NCBI RefSeq assembly: GCF_023922585.1
Contig: NZ_JAMFTN010000014.1
Span: forward strand, 539,108-603,107
Length of the DNA stretch: 64,000 bases
Source of the DNA: Aliidiomarina quisquiliarum
Lineage (GTDB): Bacteria; Pseudomonadota; Gammaproteobacteria; Enterobacterales; Alteromonadaceae
Direction of reading: 5' to 3'
Below are positions 28,090 through 37,995 of the stretch, in pieces; position 1 is the first letter of the stretch; each line of letters starts with the position of its first letter. Made by a program: the position numbers and the translations under genes. The notes beneath the pieces are model-generated. The model saw only the letters and a program-made list of their open reading frames with translations. It was not told where the DNA came from and did no database searches.

Positions 28090-30228
28090 TTAAAGCTTTT
28101 CATAGCCCATATTGTACAAACTGAAACTTAAAATATCTGCCGCCCGATCAATAATCATCGAGGTAGGCATACCTGCGCCATGGCCCGCATTCACGTCGAT
28201 ACGAATCAACTGTGGGTGTACGCCAGCGTCTTTAGCTTGTAATTCCGCAGCAAATTTAAACGAGTGAGCAGGCACTACACGGTCGTCGTGGTCGGCGGTG
28301 GTTACCATAGTAGCTGGGTAGGCAACACCTTGTTTCACATTGTGCACCGGCGAATAGTTCAGCAAGTATTTAAACATGTCTTCACTTTGCTCCGCCGTGC
28401 CATAGTCAAACGACCAACCTGCACCTGCAGTAAAGGTGTGGTAACGAAGCATGTCGAGCACCCCAACAGCAGGTAAAGCAACGCGGGCTAAGTCTGGGCG
28501 CTGAGTCATTACTGCACCCACTAACAAGCCGCCATTCGAGCCACCGCTTAGCGCTAGCTTTTCATGGGAGGTATACCCTTCAGCAACGAGGTATTCGCCT
28601 GCGGCAATAAAGTCGTCAAAAACGTTTTGTTTGTTTTGCTGGGTACCCGCTTCGTGCCAAGCGCGGCCATATTCACCGCCACCACGAATATTTGGCACTG
28701 CGTATACGCCACCTAAGTCCATCCAAACCGCATTCACCACACTAAACGACGGCGTTAAGCTTACGTTAAAACCACCGTAACCATATAAAATAGTTGGGTT
28801 CGAGCCGTCACGCGCTAAACCTTTTTTGTAGCTAATAATCATCGGCACTTTAGTACCGTCTTTCGAGCTATAAAACACTTGCTCAGACACATAGTTATCT
28901 GGGTTGAAGTCGGCGCCCGATTTAAAGTACAAGCTCGACTCGCCCGACTGTGCTTCAAACGCATAAATACTTGAGGCATTGATATAGTTGGTAAACGAAT
29001 AATAGAGTGTTTCGTCGGTGTCTTTACCGCTAAAGCCGCCCACCGAGCCTACGCCTGGCAGTGCTATGTCACGCACCAGTTCACCATTAAAGTTGTACTG
29101 CTTTATTTGTGAAATAGCGTCAACCATATAACGGGCGAATAAATATCCTGCACCATTACTAACGTTTAACACGTGCCCTGTTTCAGCAATAACATCTTGC
29201 CAATTGTTTGCTTGTGGGGCGCTGGCATCTACTTTTACTAAACGGCGATTCGGCGCATTTAAGTTAGTGGCTAAATATAAGGTGCTGCCTTTATTGGTAA
29301 CAGGACTGGTAGACGACTCTTCATTGTCGATAATAGCCACAAAATTACTGCCGGCTTGGGTAAGGTCTTTAATAAACAATTTGTTACCCGAGGTGGTATT
29401 GGCTGCAGACACCATTAAGTAACGGTCGTCTTCCGACACACCCGCGCCAATATAACGATGTTTTTGCCCTTCAGCGAGCCCAAATACTACTTGGTCGGCC
29501 GACTGTTCAGTGCCTAGCTTGTGGTAGTACAGCTTGTGTTGGTCGGTCATTTCCGACAAATAGCTGCCGTCGGGACGGTCGTAACTTGAATAGTAAAAAC
29601 CTTCGTTTTTGTACCATGAAATACCACTAAACTTAATATCAATTAATGGCTGCCCTATGGGTTCTTTGGTTTCAGTGTTAATCACATACACGGTGCGCCA
29701 GTCACTACCACCTTTTGATGTGGCATAGGCAGCTAAGGAACCGTCGCGGGAAAAGCTTAAGGTAGCCAACGACGTGGTGCCATCTGCACTGAAGGTGTTT
29801 GGATCTAAAAACACTTCTGGCTCGCCGCCGTCTTTCTGCCGGTACACCACGAATTGGTTTTGCAGGCCGTCGTTTTTGTAAAAATAGGTATAGTCACCTT
29901 CCACAAAAGGCGCACCAACACGTTCGAAATTCCAAGCTTTTGCCAGCTTTTCTCTAATGTCTTCACGGAAAGGTATTTGCTCTAGAAAATTAAAGGTTAC
30001 TTCGTTTTGTGCAGCCACCCAGGCCGCGGTTTCTTCACTGCGGTCGTCTTCAAGCCAACGATAAGGGTCGCTAACCTCAGTACCAAAATAATTATCGACC
30101 GTATTTGCTTGCCTTGTTGCAGGATAGCTCACTTCGCCTCCATAAGGGGGTGATTGGGTTGTATGGGTTAGTTCGCCACTGCATGCCGTTAATAATGCAA
30201 TTGCAGCGAGGGGAAATAAAACGCGCAT
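28090..30228 (-). CDS. Prolyl oligopeptidase family (S9A) lipoprotein
   Basis: 712 residues from the ATG at 30228; an upstream in-frame start would spoil the signal peptide. [18 protein letters not shown] is a lipoprotein signal with Cys16. A beta-propeller (about 60-430) gates a C-terminal alpha/beta hydrolase with nucleophile GGSNGG (Ser about 564), Asp in DHDDRV (about 649) and His in NAGHGAG (about 683). Such enzymes cut short peptides after proline. The lipobox puts it on the cell envelope, where it would help use peptides as nutrients. Confidence 0.93.
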   Translation of the reverse strand: MRVLFPLAAIALLTACSGELTHTTQSPPYGGEVSYPATRQANTVDNYFGTEVSDPYRWLEDDRSEETAAWVAAQNEVTFNFLEQIPFREDIREKLAKAWNFERVGAPFVEGDYTYFYKNDGLQNQFVVYRQKDGGEPEVFLDPNTFSADGTTSLATLSFSRDGSLAAYATSKGGSDWRTVYVINTETKEPIGQPLIDIKFSGISWYKNEGFYYSSYDRPDGSYLSEMTDQHKLYYHKLGTEQSADQVVFGLAEGQKHRYIGAGVSEDDRYLMVSAANTTSGNKLFIKDLTQAGSNFVAIIDNEESSTSPVTNKGSTLYLATNLNAPNRRLVKVDASAPQANNWQDVIAETGHVLNVSNGAGYLFARYMVDAISQIKQYNFNGELVRDIALPGVGSVGGFSGKDTDETLYYSFTNYINASSIYAFEAQSGESSLYFKSGADFNPDNYVSEQVFYSSKDGTKVPMIISYKKGLARDGSNPTILYGYGGFNVSLTPSFSVVNAVWMDLGGVYAVPNIRGGGEYGRAWHEAGTQQNKQNVFDDFIAAGEYLVAEGYTSHEKLALSGGSNGGLLVGAVMTQRPDLARVALPAVGVLDMLRYHTFTAGAGWSFDYGTAEQSEDMFKYLLNYSPVHNVKQGVAYPATMVTTADHDDRVVPAHSFKFAAELQAKDAGVHPQLIRIDVNAGHGAGMPTSMIIDRAADILSFSLYNMGYEKL

Positions 30229-30468
30229 GGTTGCTTCCTTTATTGTTATTTGGTTGAGGCTATAAAACATCTGTCGGTAAGATACCGTTAAAGCGGTTTT
30301 TTCACAAATGGAAGCTTATACATACTACCCCTTTACGGTTTCTAAAAATAAACGGCCTTCCTCTCCACCTTTCTATTTCAATATGCCAACTTCTTACCAC
30401 CCTCATTTTTAACACTTTAATTACACTTCGAGTAACGAAGGAACGAACATTTAACAAGGACAAGATTT

Positions 30469-32703
30469 ATGTCTATTACCGCCATAGCTTTAGCTGCTTC
30501 TTTAGTAGCGCCAACCCAACCGGTATTGATAGCGCCTACGGCGCTCGAACACGAGCATAATGCACAATGCGTTGTCACCCACCCCGAAGCCTTTGGCTTG
30601 CCCCGCTCAATGTCGAGCATTAGCCCTGCAAGTGTGCAAGCTGAGGTCGATGAGAATGGCTTATACGTTATCGACCTTGCGGTGTGGTATCGACCGTCAT
30701 GGGCTGAGGCTATCGGCAAAAACGAAGTGGACAGCCGTGTTGCCCGCTGGATTGAAACAACCAACCGTATCTTTCGTAATTCTGGTGTAGATGCCCGTGT
30801 GAATGTATTGTTTGCACGTGAGATTGCTTATGAGTTTTGTACTGTTGATCACATGGCGCTGCCAAACCCTTCTAAAGATGAAAATGGACACTGCCTTGAA
30901 GGTGAGCCTGTTGGAACGTTGCGACATCACGAGGGCCTTTCTTTATCTGCAGGATCCAACTGGGGGTACGTTAATCCGATTGGCGGGGGGGAAGGCAGTG
31001 ACGATCGACTCCCAAGCGACTACCCTATGTATCACCATGTCTCTGCTGAATACGGCGCAGACTTGCATTTGTGGATTCAGGAGGGCTACGACTCTGATGC
31101 TAAAAAGGGGCCGCTAGGTATGGCAGCGACACACGGTATCTCTGCGAGCGTCGTCGACCAGTCCACTTGCGCCTATTAATGGCCCGGGTGAGCGTGACGT
31201 GTACGAAGACGCCATTACTGCAACAGGCCATACCATTGCCCATGAAATAGGTCATAACCTCGGTTTACAGCATGAGTTTGACGGTGATGACTTTGCTGAT
31301 GTAGGCATAGAGCCTGATGCCTTTGCCTACTATTGTGGTCAAGGAGCTGTTCCTGGTACGGCTACAAACGTGATGTGGTCGGTTGGTAACCCTAAGTTTT
31401 TACAGCGTGAAATTTACTCCAATCCCGAAATTTTCATTGATGATGACGCCTGCGGCACCTATGAGCGCGAGAATCAAGCGCGTGTCGCAAATATGCGTGC
31501 ACCTATTACCGCTTCTTATGCCCAGCGCCCCGAAGCGATGCCGTAGTTGTCTTTGAGCTCATTGAGCCAGTAGATGCCAGCCAAACGCGCACCTTCGACT
31601 TAAAGCTGCAATACCCACTACGAGTAGGCATTGACAACCAATATGCGCTTGCTGTGCTTCAGGGCGTGAATGACGCGCCAGCGCAAGGTGACTTTTCTAT
31701 TACTCCTTCACTGACACTGACCGAGCGTGGTGAAGGCGAGTTGGTTATTCAGCGTTTAGGTGACTCAGCAGGTGAGGCCGTACTGAATGTGGCAACAATC
31801 GACGGTACAGCTCTTGCGAACGTGCATTACGAGTCAATTGACACCCAAGTACGCTTTTTAGACGGTGAAACAGAAAAAACAATCCCTGTGCGAGTATTTA
31901 ATACCGACTCAAACCGTGAGTTCTCTGTGCGCCTTACTTCACTCACCAATGCGTCTGTTTCGAGCGGCACAGCAAACATCCGCTTACTGCATGGGCAAGG
32001 TGGTGAGGTGTACTTCTCTTTCGATGAAGCATTGCTAGAGCCAGGCAAGTATTACCTTACAGCTTGCGATCCAGAGCCATACCCACAGCGACCGGTTCGA
32101 TGCAGCGCCTATGACTCTGTTACCCGCCCACTATCAACAGCCATTACCTTTGACTTAGTTCGATTGCATGGTGATGTGGGCGACATGCAGGCAACTGTGT
32201 CAGTAGTTGGTGGTGACGGAATCCCTACCAATGGCAAAAATGGGCAGCCTTACTTTCCGCTTTTAGAGAATGTTGTCGAGCCTGTTAAAACCGTGTTCTT
32301 TGAAGATGGTCAAACAACTGCTTCTGTTACTTTTGAGTTAATAAATTTACCTGATGACTTGCAGTTTCCAAACTTCACCTTCTTGAAGGTTGAGCTGGTA
32401 GATGAAAAGCGCGACTTCGATTTTTTACAAAACCCTATCGAATACACCATTCAGTATGTTGCAGTGCTAAGTGATGATAATGGCGACGATGGCGGCGATG
32501 ACGGCGGCGATGATGGTGATACAGGCGGCAATGACGGCTCGGATGGTGACAATGACAACACAGGCGATAGCGGCGATAAGGGGAATGACTCAAGCAGTCA
32601 GAAGCGCTCGGCGTCGGCTGTTCACCCATTGTTACTTCTGCTTCTAGCTGGCGGTTTGCTTGTACGTCGGCGTAAAAGCACGATTAAAGCTCAAAGCGTT
32701 TAG
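30469..32703 (+). pseudogene. Secreted zincin metalloprotease with Calx-beta domain, two frameshifts
   Basis: Three frames together make one protein of about 740 residues. Segment 1 (30469-31179) starts at ATG with AAGGA, has a short signal peptide and a reprolysin-like N-domain. Segment 2 (31199-31546, frame +1; open from 31118) carries the zinc site HEIGHNLGLQH. Segment 3 (open in frame 1 upstream of 31654, ending 32703) has a Calx-beta domain (GTALANVHYES to GTANIRLL), an Asp/Gly-rich linker and a C-terminal hydrophobic helix followed by RRRKS, like a CTERM sorting signal. The first shift lies between 31118 and 31179, the second between about 31465 and 31546. They cancel, so this is either a decayed gene or base-calling errors. 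Confidence 0.75.
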
Positions 32704-32725
32704 AAGGTTATAGAGTTTTACGTTG

Positions 32726-32752
32726 AAGCCCGCTTATCAGCGGGCTTTTTTA
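32726..32752 (+). terminator. Intrinsic terminator after the metalloprotease gene
   Basis: AAGCCCGCT (32726-32734), loop TATC, AGCGGGCTT (32739-32747), then a T-run. A standard strong rho-independent terminator. Confidence 0.92.
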
Positions 32753-32768
32753 TGCGGTAAGCCACTGC

Positions 32769-33500
32769 TCATGACCGCCCGTGGTTTGTTTCCGTTGGGT
32801 GAGAGCTTATATCGTCGGTGCTTGGGGAGTATTCATTCATTATGTTTACTACCCTTGGATCAATGCAGGTGTCAAGAAAGGCACGCATAGGGCTCATGTC
32901 ACCTGTATCGTAAAAACCTAGCATGAGCGTGTTGAACTCAAGCTCTTGCTTCTTTGAGATACTAAAAGCTGGGTGTCCTTCATCTAAACACACGCCATTT
33001 GCAAACAAGCGGGCCGTGCGCTTGTTACCATCGAAAAAAGGCTGGATGCGCGAAAGCTTTAAGAAGAGAAAGGCCGCTTTATCAAAAGTATCGTTGATAC
33101 CCTTTGCTTGGTGAAAAACCTCATCAACGAGGTCAGACACTTGACTGCTTTCTGGCGGCATGTAATTCGAGCCTGCTATCGTTACGTTGCCTGTACGATA
33201 ACGACCCCAAGTCAACGCTTCATCTTTTGCTACAATTCCATGCAAAGCGCATAGGTATTGAGGGCTAAACTCAAACTTATTTTGAGATAAGTCGGTCAAT
33301 AGCTTTTCCCATGAATTAATTTGGTTTACAGCTAAATTATGATCATGAATATCATGGCCACCAACGGTCGTTCCGCCTAGTAACGTGTTTATTTCAGGCA
33401 CGGTGAAGTTAACGCCTTCTAACTGGCACGTGTCGGCAATGATTTCAGCACGCTGCCTTTGAGCAAGCTGTATCGCAAGCGCTCTGTTTTTCTTCATCAT
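32769..33500 (-). CDS. Fic family protein with Gln in place of the catalytic His
   Basis: 243 residues, start supported by AAGGAG. The Fic core reads RIQPFFDGNKRTAR at about 151-164, where the family motif is H-x-F-x-D/E-G-N-x-R-x-x-R. Gln153 replaces the His that deprotonates the target hydroxyl in AMPylators. The N-terminal inhibitory motif of class II Fic proteins, [ST]-x3-E-[GN], is present as TCQLEG (24-29). The anion-binding DGN-K-R and the flap (about 108-116) are kept, so nucleotide binding is likely but ordinary AMPylation is doubtful. It stands alone between the broken protease gene and sbcC, with no antitoxin partner next to it. Confidence 0.88.
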   Translation of the reverse strand: MMKKNRALAIQLAQRQRAEIIADTCQLEGVNFTVPEINTLLGGTTVGGHDIHDHNLAVNQINSWEKLLTDLSQNKFEFSPQYLCALHGIVAKDEALTWGRYRTGNVTIAGSNYMPPESSQVSDLVDEVFHQAKGINDTFDKAAFLFLKLSRIQPFFDGNKRTARLFANGVCLDEGHPAFSISKKQELEFNTLMLGFYDTGDMSPMRAFLDTCIDPRVVNIMNEYSPSTDDISSHPTETNHGRS

Positions 33501-33552
33501 AGCTTTACTCCTTGCCTAGCTGTTGTACCTAGTGGTCATAATTATGCCATAC

Positions 33553-33588
33553 AAATAAAAAAGCGGGGCTATTTAATAGCCACCGCTT
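33553..33588 (-). terminator. Intrinsic terminator after sbcDC
   Basis: On the minus strand AAGCGGTGGCTATT pairs with AATAGCCCCGCTT (one mismatch) and is followed by TTTTTTATT. The stem spans 33561-33588 and lies 34 nt beyond the sbcC stop. Confidence 0.85.
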
Positions 33589-33622
33589 GATTGCGCTTTA
33601 GCTGCTCACTCAGGCACGCCTC

Positions 33623-36600
33623 TTATATTTGTACTTCAATACGGCTGCCCTGCGGGGCACGAATCACATCAATGCGCTGTGGTAAGCGCTCTTTTAGTTC
33701 ACGCACATGGGAAATAATACCAATGGTGCGGCCAGAATCGCGTAAGTGCATCAATACTTCGATGGCCGCATCGAGTGCTTCTTCGTCTAAGCTGCCGAAA
33801 CCTTCATCAATAAATAGCGTGTCTAAACGAATGCCACCCGCGTAGCTTTGCACCACTTCCGACATGCCAAGTGCCAGCGACATAGCAGCCATAAAGCTTT
33901 CACCGCCCGACAAGGTATTCACAGGCCGCGACCGCCCGGTATAGCTGTCGTCGACAACTAAGTCTAAACCACCGGTGGCGCGCAAATTACCTTGCTCTTC
34001 TGCGCGGCGTAAATAGAACCGTCCTGCCGACATTTTTAAAAGCCGATGCGACGCTTCTTGCAACACATCTTCTAACAACACACTTAACACAAACCTGTGC
34101 AAGCTCATGCGCAATGAGTTTCTGCCGCTTACTACTTCGGTTAATGTGCCCAAGGTGCTGTGGCGCTCTAGTACTGCGGCACTTTGTTTATTCATACTGT
34201 TAATATGTGTTTGCGTACTCAACAAGTGCTCATGTGCGGTGGTAAGTTGCTGTAACGCCTCTAGTGCTTTGGTTTCTTCTTGTTTGGCAAGTTCGTTCGC
34301 CGCTTTTAAGGCATCTATATCGGGCCGTGGCACGTCTTTTAAGTCGGATCGTAAGCTTAGCAGTTGCTTTTCCACATGATGACGATTGGTTTCGTAGTCA
34401 TTCACTTGTTGTTGCCAAGTGTCTAACTGTGGTGCCTGTTCCATGGCGGTTAAAAAGTCTTGTTCAGTCGCAAAGCGACTGGCTAATAATGCTTGCTGCC
34501 ATTGTTGTTGTGCTGCTTCTAGCTCTTGCTCGGTACTTTCTAGTTGACGTAGGTACCCATGGCACTGCTCTTCCGCACGGGATTTGCTATCGTGCAGGGC
34601 ATTCTTTTTCTCAAGCGCCTGTTGCAATTCAAGCTGCGCTTGCTGATAACTGGCCTGCAAGGTTTTTAAGCTTGCTTTGAGCTGCTCCACATCAGTACTT
34701 TGGCCTGCCAGCTCTTGCTCTTGCCGCTCTACGTTAGTTTTACATACTAAGGTGCTCTCACGAGCAGCATTAAATTCGGTTAACAAACTTTGCTCGGTAG
34801 TTACCAGTTGTTGCTGTTGTGTTTGCCATTGATTTTGCTGGCTACGCAGGTTAATCAGCTGCTGTTTTTGCTGTTGCTGCTGGGTTCGCTCGGCGGTGAG
34901 CTGCTGAATTTGCTCGGCTAACTGCGCTAGGGATAATTTAGCCACTTCACCTAATTCGCTTACAATACTTTGCGCTTGCAATTTGAAATGCGTTCGCTGT
35001 TGCTTCGACTGCAGCACCACACTTTCTGCTTTCGTTTGCACCTTACGTAACGAGTCTAATTTATTTTCAGCTACTGCTATTTGGTCGTCACTCACCAGCT
35101 CAAGCGCATTGGTTTCATGCGCCGGTGCCGGGTGCTCGGTACTGCCACACACGGCACAAGGCTCATGCTCTTTCAATTCTTGCGACAACCGAATGGCTTG
35201 GCCTAAATGCCAGTTCTTTCTTAATAATTTAAAGGCCTGCTCAGCAGCGCTAAACTGCGCTTGCGCTAGCTGTAACTTACTTTCATCTTGTTCCAGTTGT
35301 TGTTGCTGTTGTTTTAATTGCTGTTGTACTGCGGCTAAGCGCTGATGTTTTTCCAACTGCCCTTGCTTAATGAATATAGCTTCTTCAGGTGACTCAAAAG
35401 CATCAACCAAGCTTTGCAGTTGTTCAATAGCCAGCTGTTGCTGCTGGCTTTGGGTTTGATACTGCACTAACTGTTGTTGGGCTTGCTGGTAGGCCAACTG
35501 TGCTTCAGCTTGGCGCTTTTCCAATTGCATTAATTGCTGCCGTTGCTGCTGTAATGCGAGCGCCGTGTCGATAGCAAGTTGCAGTTTGGTTTGTTGCGCC
35601 GGCACGTTTACCTGTGCGTCCATGCGCTGCTGTGCTACCGCTAACGACGCTTCCGCCGCCGTTAAAGTTGTAGTTCTTTCTGTTAGTAACGCCTTGGTGC
35701 GCTCTACATTCGTGGTTAGTTCTGCGCTGGCTTTGCGTAATCGCTGCTGTTCTGCAAGCAGCGGTTGAATGGTTAATGCTTCGCGCACACCTATTAGTTG
35801 TGTTTTGCGAGCAACAATGGCATCAGCCTCGGCTAATAACTGTTGCTGTTGCTGTTCAAGTTCACTTAAACGCACGAACTGTTGCTGAACATGCTCAGCT
35901 TGGGCACTGGCTAGGGCCGCTTGCTCTGCCTTGGTTCGCAACTGGCGGTGATTTTCCTGTGCTGCCTGCAATGGCGCCTGCTGTGCCGTTAAGGCCTCTT
36001 GTAGTTCTTGCTCGGTGGTCATACCCACCCGCTCTAAAGCGTCTTTTATCCGTTGTTTCAGCAAGTCGTATTCTTGCACCACTAAGCGGTTTATTTCTTT
36101 TAGGCTGTCTTCTATGCGCTGATATTTTTCTGTTTTAAATAAACTGGCAAATACTGCTTCCCGCTCGCTCGACTTTGCCGTGAGCACTTCACGAAACTTA
36201 CCCTGCGGTAACACAACTACCTGGCGAAACTGTTGATCGTCTAAACCAATTAAATCGCGCAAATACTTATTAATGTCAGACACTCGGCGGGTGTGTAACA
36301 GCTCTGTTGGCCAATCTAACGCCGGGGTATCGGTTACTGGCGTTACTTTCCATAAATGCCCTATGGCTTGGCGCCTGGTTTCACCTTCGCCACGCTCTCT
36401 GGCGTTCATTTGGGTAGGTAAACGCTGTACCCGATAATGGTTGTCGCCAAGCTCGAAAACAAAGTCTACTTCTGTTTTAGTATCAGGGTCAGCATGGTCG
36501 CAGCGCATACTTTCGGCGCCCCGATCACCGGTTGTTTCGCCATAAAGGGCAAAGCTAATAGCATCGAGAATAGTTGTTTTACCCGCCCCTGTAGGGCCAT

Positions 36601-36700
36601 TAATAAGAAACAACGGGTCTTCACCAAAGGCGGTAAAATCAACAGTTTGCTCTTCAGCAAAAGGACCAAAGGCTTGCATGCGTAAGAATATCGGTCTCAT
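33623..36700 (-). CDS. sbcC: Exonuclease subunit SbcC (SMC-like ATPase)
   Basis: 1025 residues. N-terminal Walker A GPTGAGKTTILDAI, a very long Gln/Ala-rich coiled coil broken in the middle by the zinc-hook CAVC (EPCAVCGSTEHPAPAH), and a C-terminal lobe with signature TLSGGESFMAAMSLAL and Walker B LFIDEGFGSLDEEALD. With SbcD it opens and trims DNA hairpins and protein-blocked ends, limiting palindromes. Start overlaps sbcD by 4 nt. The coiled coil is unusually rich in Gln runs (CAG/CAA), a codon-level low-complexity feature. Confidence 0.96.
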   Translation of the reverse strand: MRPIFLRMQAFGPFAEEQTVDFTAFGEDPLFLINGPTGAGKTTILDAISFALYGETTGDRGAESMRCDHADPDTKTEVDFVFELGDNHYRVQRLPTQMNARERGEGETRRQAIGHLWKVTPVTDTPALDWPTELLHTRRVSDINKYLRDLIGLDDQQFRQVVVLPQGKFREVLTAKSSEREAVFASLFKTEKYQRIEDSLKEINRLVVQEYDLLKQRIKDALERVGMTTEQELQEALTAQQAPLQAAQENHRQLRTKAEQAALASAQAEHVQQQFVRLSELEQQQQQLLAEADAIVARKTQLIGVREALTIQPLLAEQQRLRKASAELTTNVERTKALLTERTTTLTAAEASLAVAQQRMDAQVNVPAQQTKLQLAIDTALALQQQRQQLMQLEKRQAEAQLAYQQAQQQLVQYQTQSQQQQLAIEQLQSLVDAFESPEEAIFIKQGQLEKHQRLAAVQQQLKQQQQQLEQDESKLQLAQAQFSAAEQAFKLLRKNWHLGQAIRLSQELKEHEPCAVCGSTEHPAPAHETNALELVSDDQIAVAENKLDSLRKVQTKAESVVLQSKQQRTHFKLQAQSIVSELGEVAKLSLAQLAEQIQQLTAERTQQQQQKQQLINLRSQQNQWQTQQQQLVTTEQSLLTEFNAARESTLVCKTNVERQEQELAGQSTDVEQLKASLKTLQASYQQAQLELQQALEKKNALHDSKSRAEEQCHGYLRQLESTEQELEAAQQQWQQALLASRFATEQDFLTAMEQAPQLDTWQQQVNDYETNRHHVEKQLLSLRSDLKDVPRPDIDALKAANELAKQEETKALEALQQLTTAHEHLLSTQTHINSMNKQSAAVLERHSTLGTLTEVVSGRNSLRMSLHRFVLSVLLEDVLQEASHRLLKMSAGRFYLRRAEEQGNLRATGGLDLVVDDSYTGRSRPVNTLSGGESFMAAMSLALGMSEVVQSYAGGIRLDTLFIDEGFGSLDEEALDAAIEVLMHLRDSGRTIGIISHVRELKERLPQRIDVIRAPQGSRIEVQI

Positions 36701-37860
36701 TGTTCGTTCTCCACCTGCTGCTGCACACTGGCAATAACTTCTGCAGCAATTTCTAGCTGTGCTGCACTTAAATCGGTACCGGTCACTTGTTTATAAAAGT
36801 CGGTCAGCATATCTATTTCTGTACGCTGCAAATGTTTTTGGGCACTCATTACTTCAGCGCGCTCTGCACTTTGGAAACGAGTTTTAGTCAGGTCCATCAA
36901 GTTTGGATACACTTGGCGCAAACGCGCGAAGGCGTCTAATACCACTTCGGTGTCGGTCATTTCAGCTAAAATGTAGTCGTCGGCAGCATTGTCGGTTGTT
37001 CCTGCAGCTAGCAGCTCGTTAAAGCTACCCTTTATAATTCGTACATTACGCTTGGCCTTTAATGGAACTAGGGTAACCCCAGCAAAACCTTGCTTGCCAA
37101 GCTCAACTAAGGTCACACTTTTATTTTGCTGATGCTCCGAAAAACTATACTTTAAAATAGAGCCGCTATAACGAATCCACTCTTCGCCTTTATATTGTGG
37201 CTGATGCAAATGGCCCAATGCCACATAATCAAAGTTTCGGAACGCTGCTGCGTCTACCCGGTCGGCCCCACCTATCGATAGGGGCCGCTCTGATTCCGAC
37301 TCGGTGGCCCCGTCTAAATAACAATGGCTAACTAACACATGGCGAGCGTTCTGCAAACCCAAGGCTTGTTGTTGTTCTTCAATGTCTTGCACTAAACGCT
37401 CGTGGGCGGTTTGGTAGTCTTTAATTCTTTCGGTAAAGAAGTCGGCCACATGGGCAGGATCGTTATAGGGCATACACCAAATTGCCACCTTGCCGTGCTC
37501 GTCTTCAAGTACCACTGGTACCCGCATGGCATCGAAAGACGACACAATAGTTAGCCCAGCGTCACGTAATTGCCGCGCGCCAAAGCCAAGCCGCTCTGGG
37601 CCGTCGTGGTTACCTGAAATCATTATGACCGGAATACCATGTTCGCTAATTAACCGATGCAGTGTTTCATCAAGCAAGCGTACGGCGTCGGCCGGAGGTA
37701 AAGAGCGATCGTAAATGTCGCCGGCAATAATCACCGCGTCGACCGCTTCTGTGGTGGCGGTGGTAATTATTTGCTCCAGCACATAAGCTTGATCACTCAA
37801 CAGTGAGTGTTGGTGAAAGTAACGGCCTAAGTGCCAATCGGAAGTGTGTAGTAGCTTCAT
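36697..37860 (-). CDS. sbcD: Exonuclease subunit SbcD (Mre11-like nuclease)
   Basis: 387 residues. The calcineurin-like phosphoesterase motifs are in order: TSDWHLGRYF, AGDIYDRSLPP, GNHDGPERL, SHCYLDGATE and GHLHQPQYKG, which bind two Mn ions. It is the nuclease partner of SbcC. First gene of sbcDC; the preceding gap (37861-37995) contains strong inverted repeats described separately. Confidence 0.96.
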   Translation of the reverse strand: MKLLHTSDWHLGRYFHQHSLLSDQAYVLEQIITTATTEAVDAVIIAGDIYDRSLPPADAVRLLDETLHRLISEHGIPVIMISGNHDGPERLGFGARQLRDAGLTIVSSFDAMRVPVVLEDEHGKVAIWCMPYNDPAHVADFFTERIKDYQTAHERLVQDIEEQQQALGLQNARHVLVSHCYLDGATESESERPLSIGGADRVDAAAFRNFDYVALGHLHQPQYKGEEWIRYSGSILKYSFSEHQQNKSVTLVELGKQGFAGVTLVPLKAKRNVRIIKGSFNELLAAGTTDNAADDYILAEMTDTEVVLDAFARLRQVYPNLMDLTKTRFQSAERAEVMSAQKHLQRTEIDMLTDFYKQVTGTDLSAAQLEIAAEVIASVQQQVENEQ

Positions 37861-37880
37861 AATAGGTAATTTCTCTTATT

Positions 37881-37971
37881 AGCAGGCAACCGTTTGGGTT
37901 GTTCAGCAAATAACCCAAGCCTGAGTAAACAAGCATACCTGCTCGGTACGACAGTGAGTGTCGTACTGAGC
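37881..37971. repeat. Cluster of inverted repeats between hydrolase gene and sbcD
   Basis: Three inverted repeats are packed in 91 bp. (a) TTGGGTT (37894-37900) with AACCCAA (37912-37918). (b) GCTCGGTACGACA (37941-37953) with TGTCGTACTGAGC (37959-37971), 13 bp with one G-T pair and a 5-nt loop. (c) AGCAGG (37881-37886) with CCTGCT (37938-37943), enclosing the first and touching the second. No T-run follows on either strand, so it is not a classic terminator. It could be a REP-like element or a structured RNA leader of sbcD. Confidence 0.5.
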
Positions 37972-37995
37972 AACAAGGTGCTAACTAGCTAAGCG

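Noticed and set aside
32470-32600. Repetitive GGCGAT-like stretch that resembles a tandem repeat array
   Set aside because: It is in-frame coding for an Asp/Gly linker of the metalloprotease; unit length and sequence vary, so it is neither a CRISPR nor a satellite.
30229-33622. Mobile element carrying the metalloprotease and fic genes
   Set aside because: The content looks accessory, but no integrase, transposase, tRNA target or flanking direct repeats were seen.
35565-36138. Long plus-strand open frames opposite sbcC
   Set aside because: They arise from the Gln-rich coiled coil read backwards; Cys- and Ser-rich translations with no start signals.
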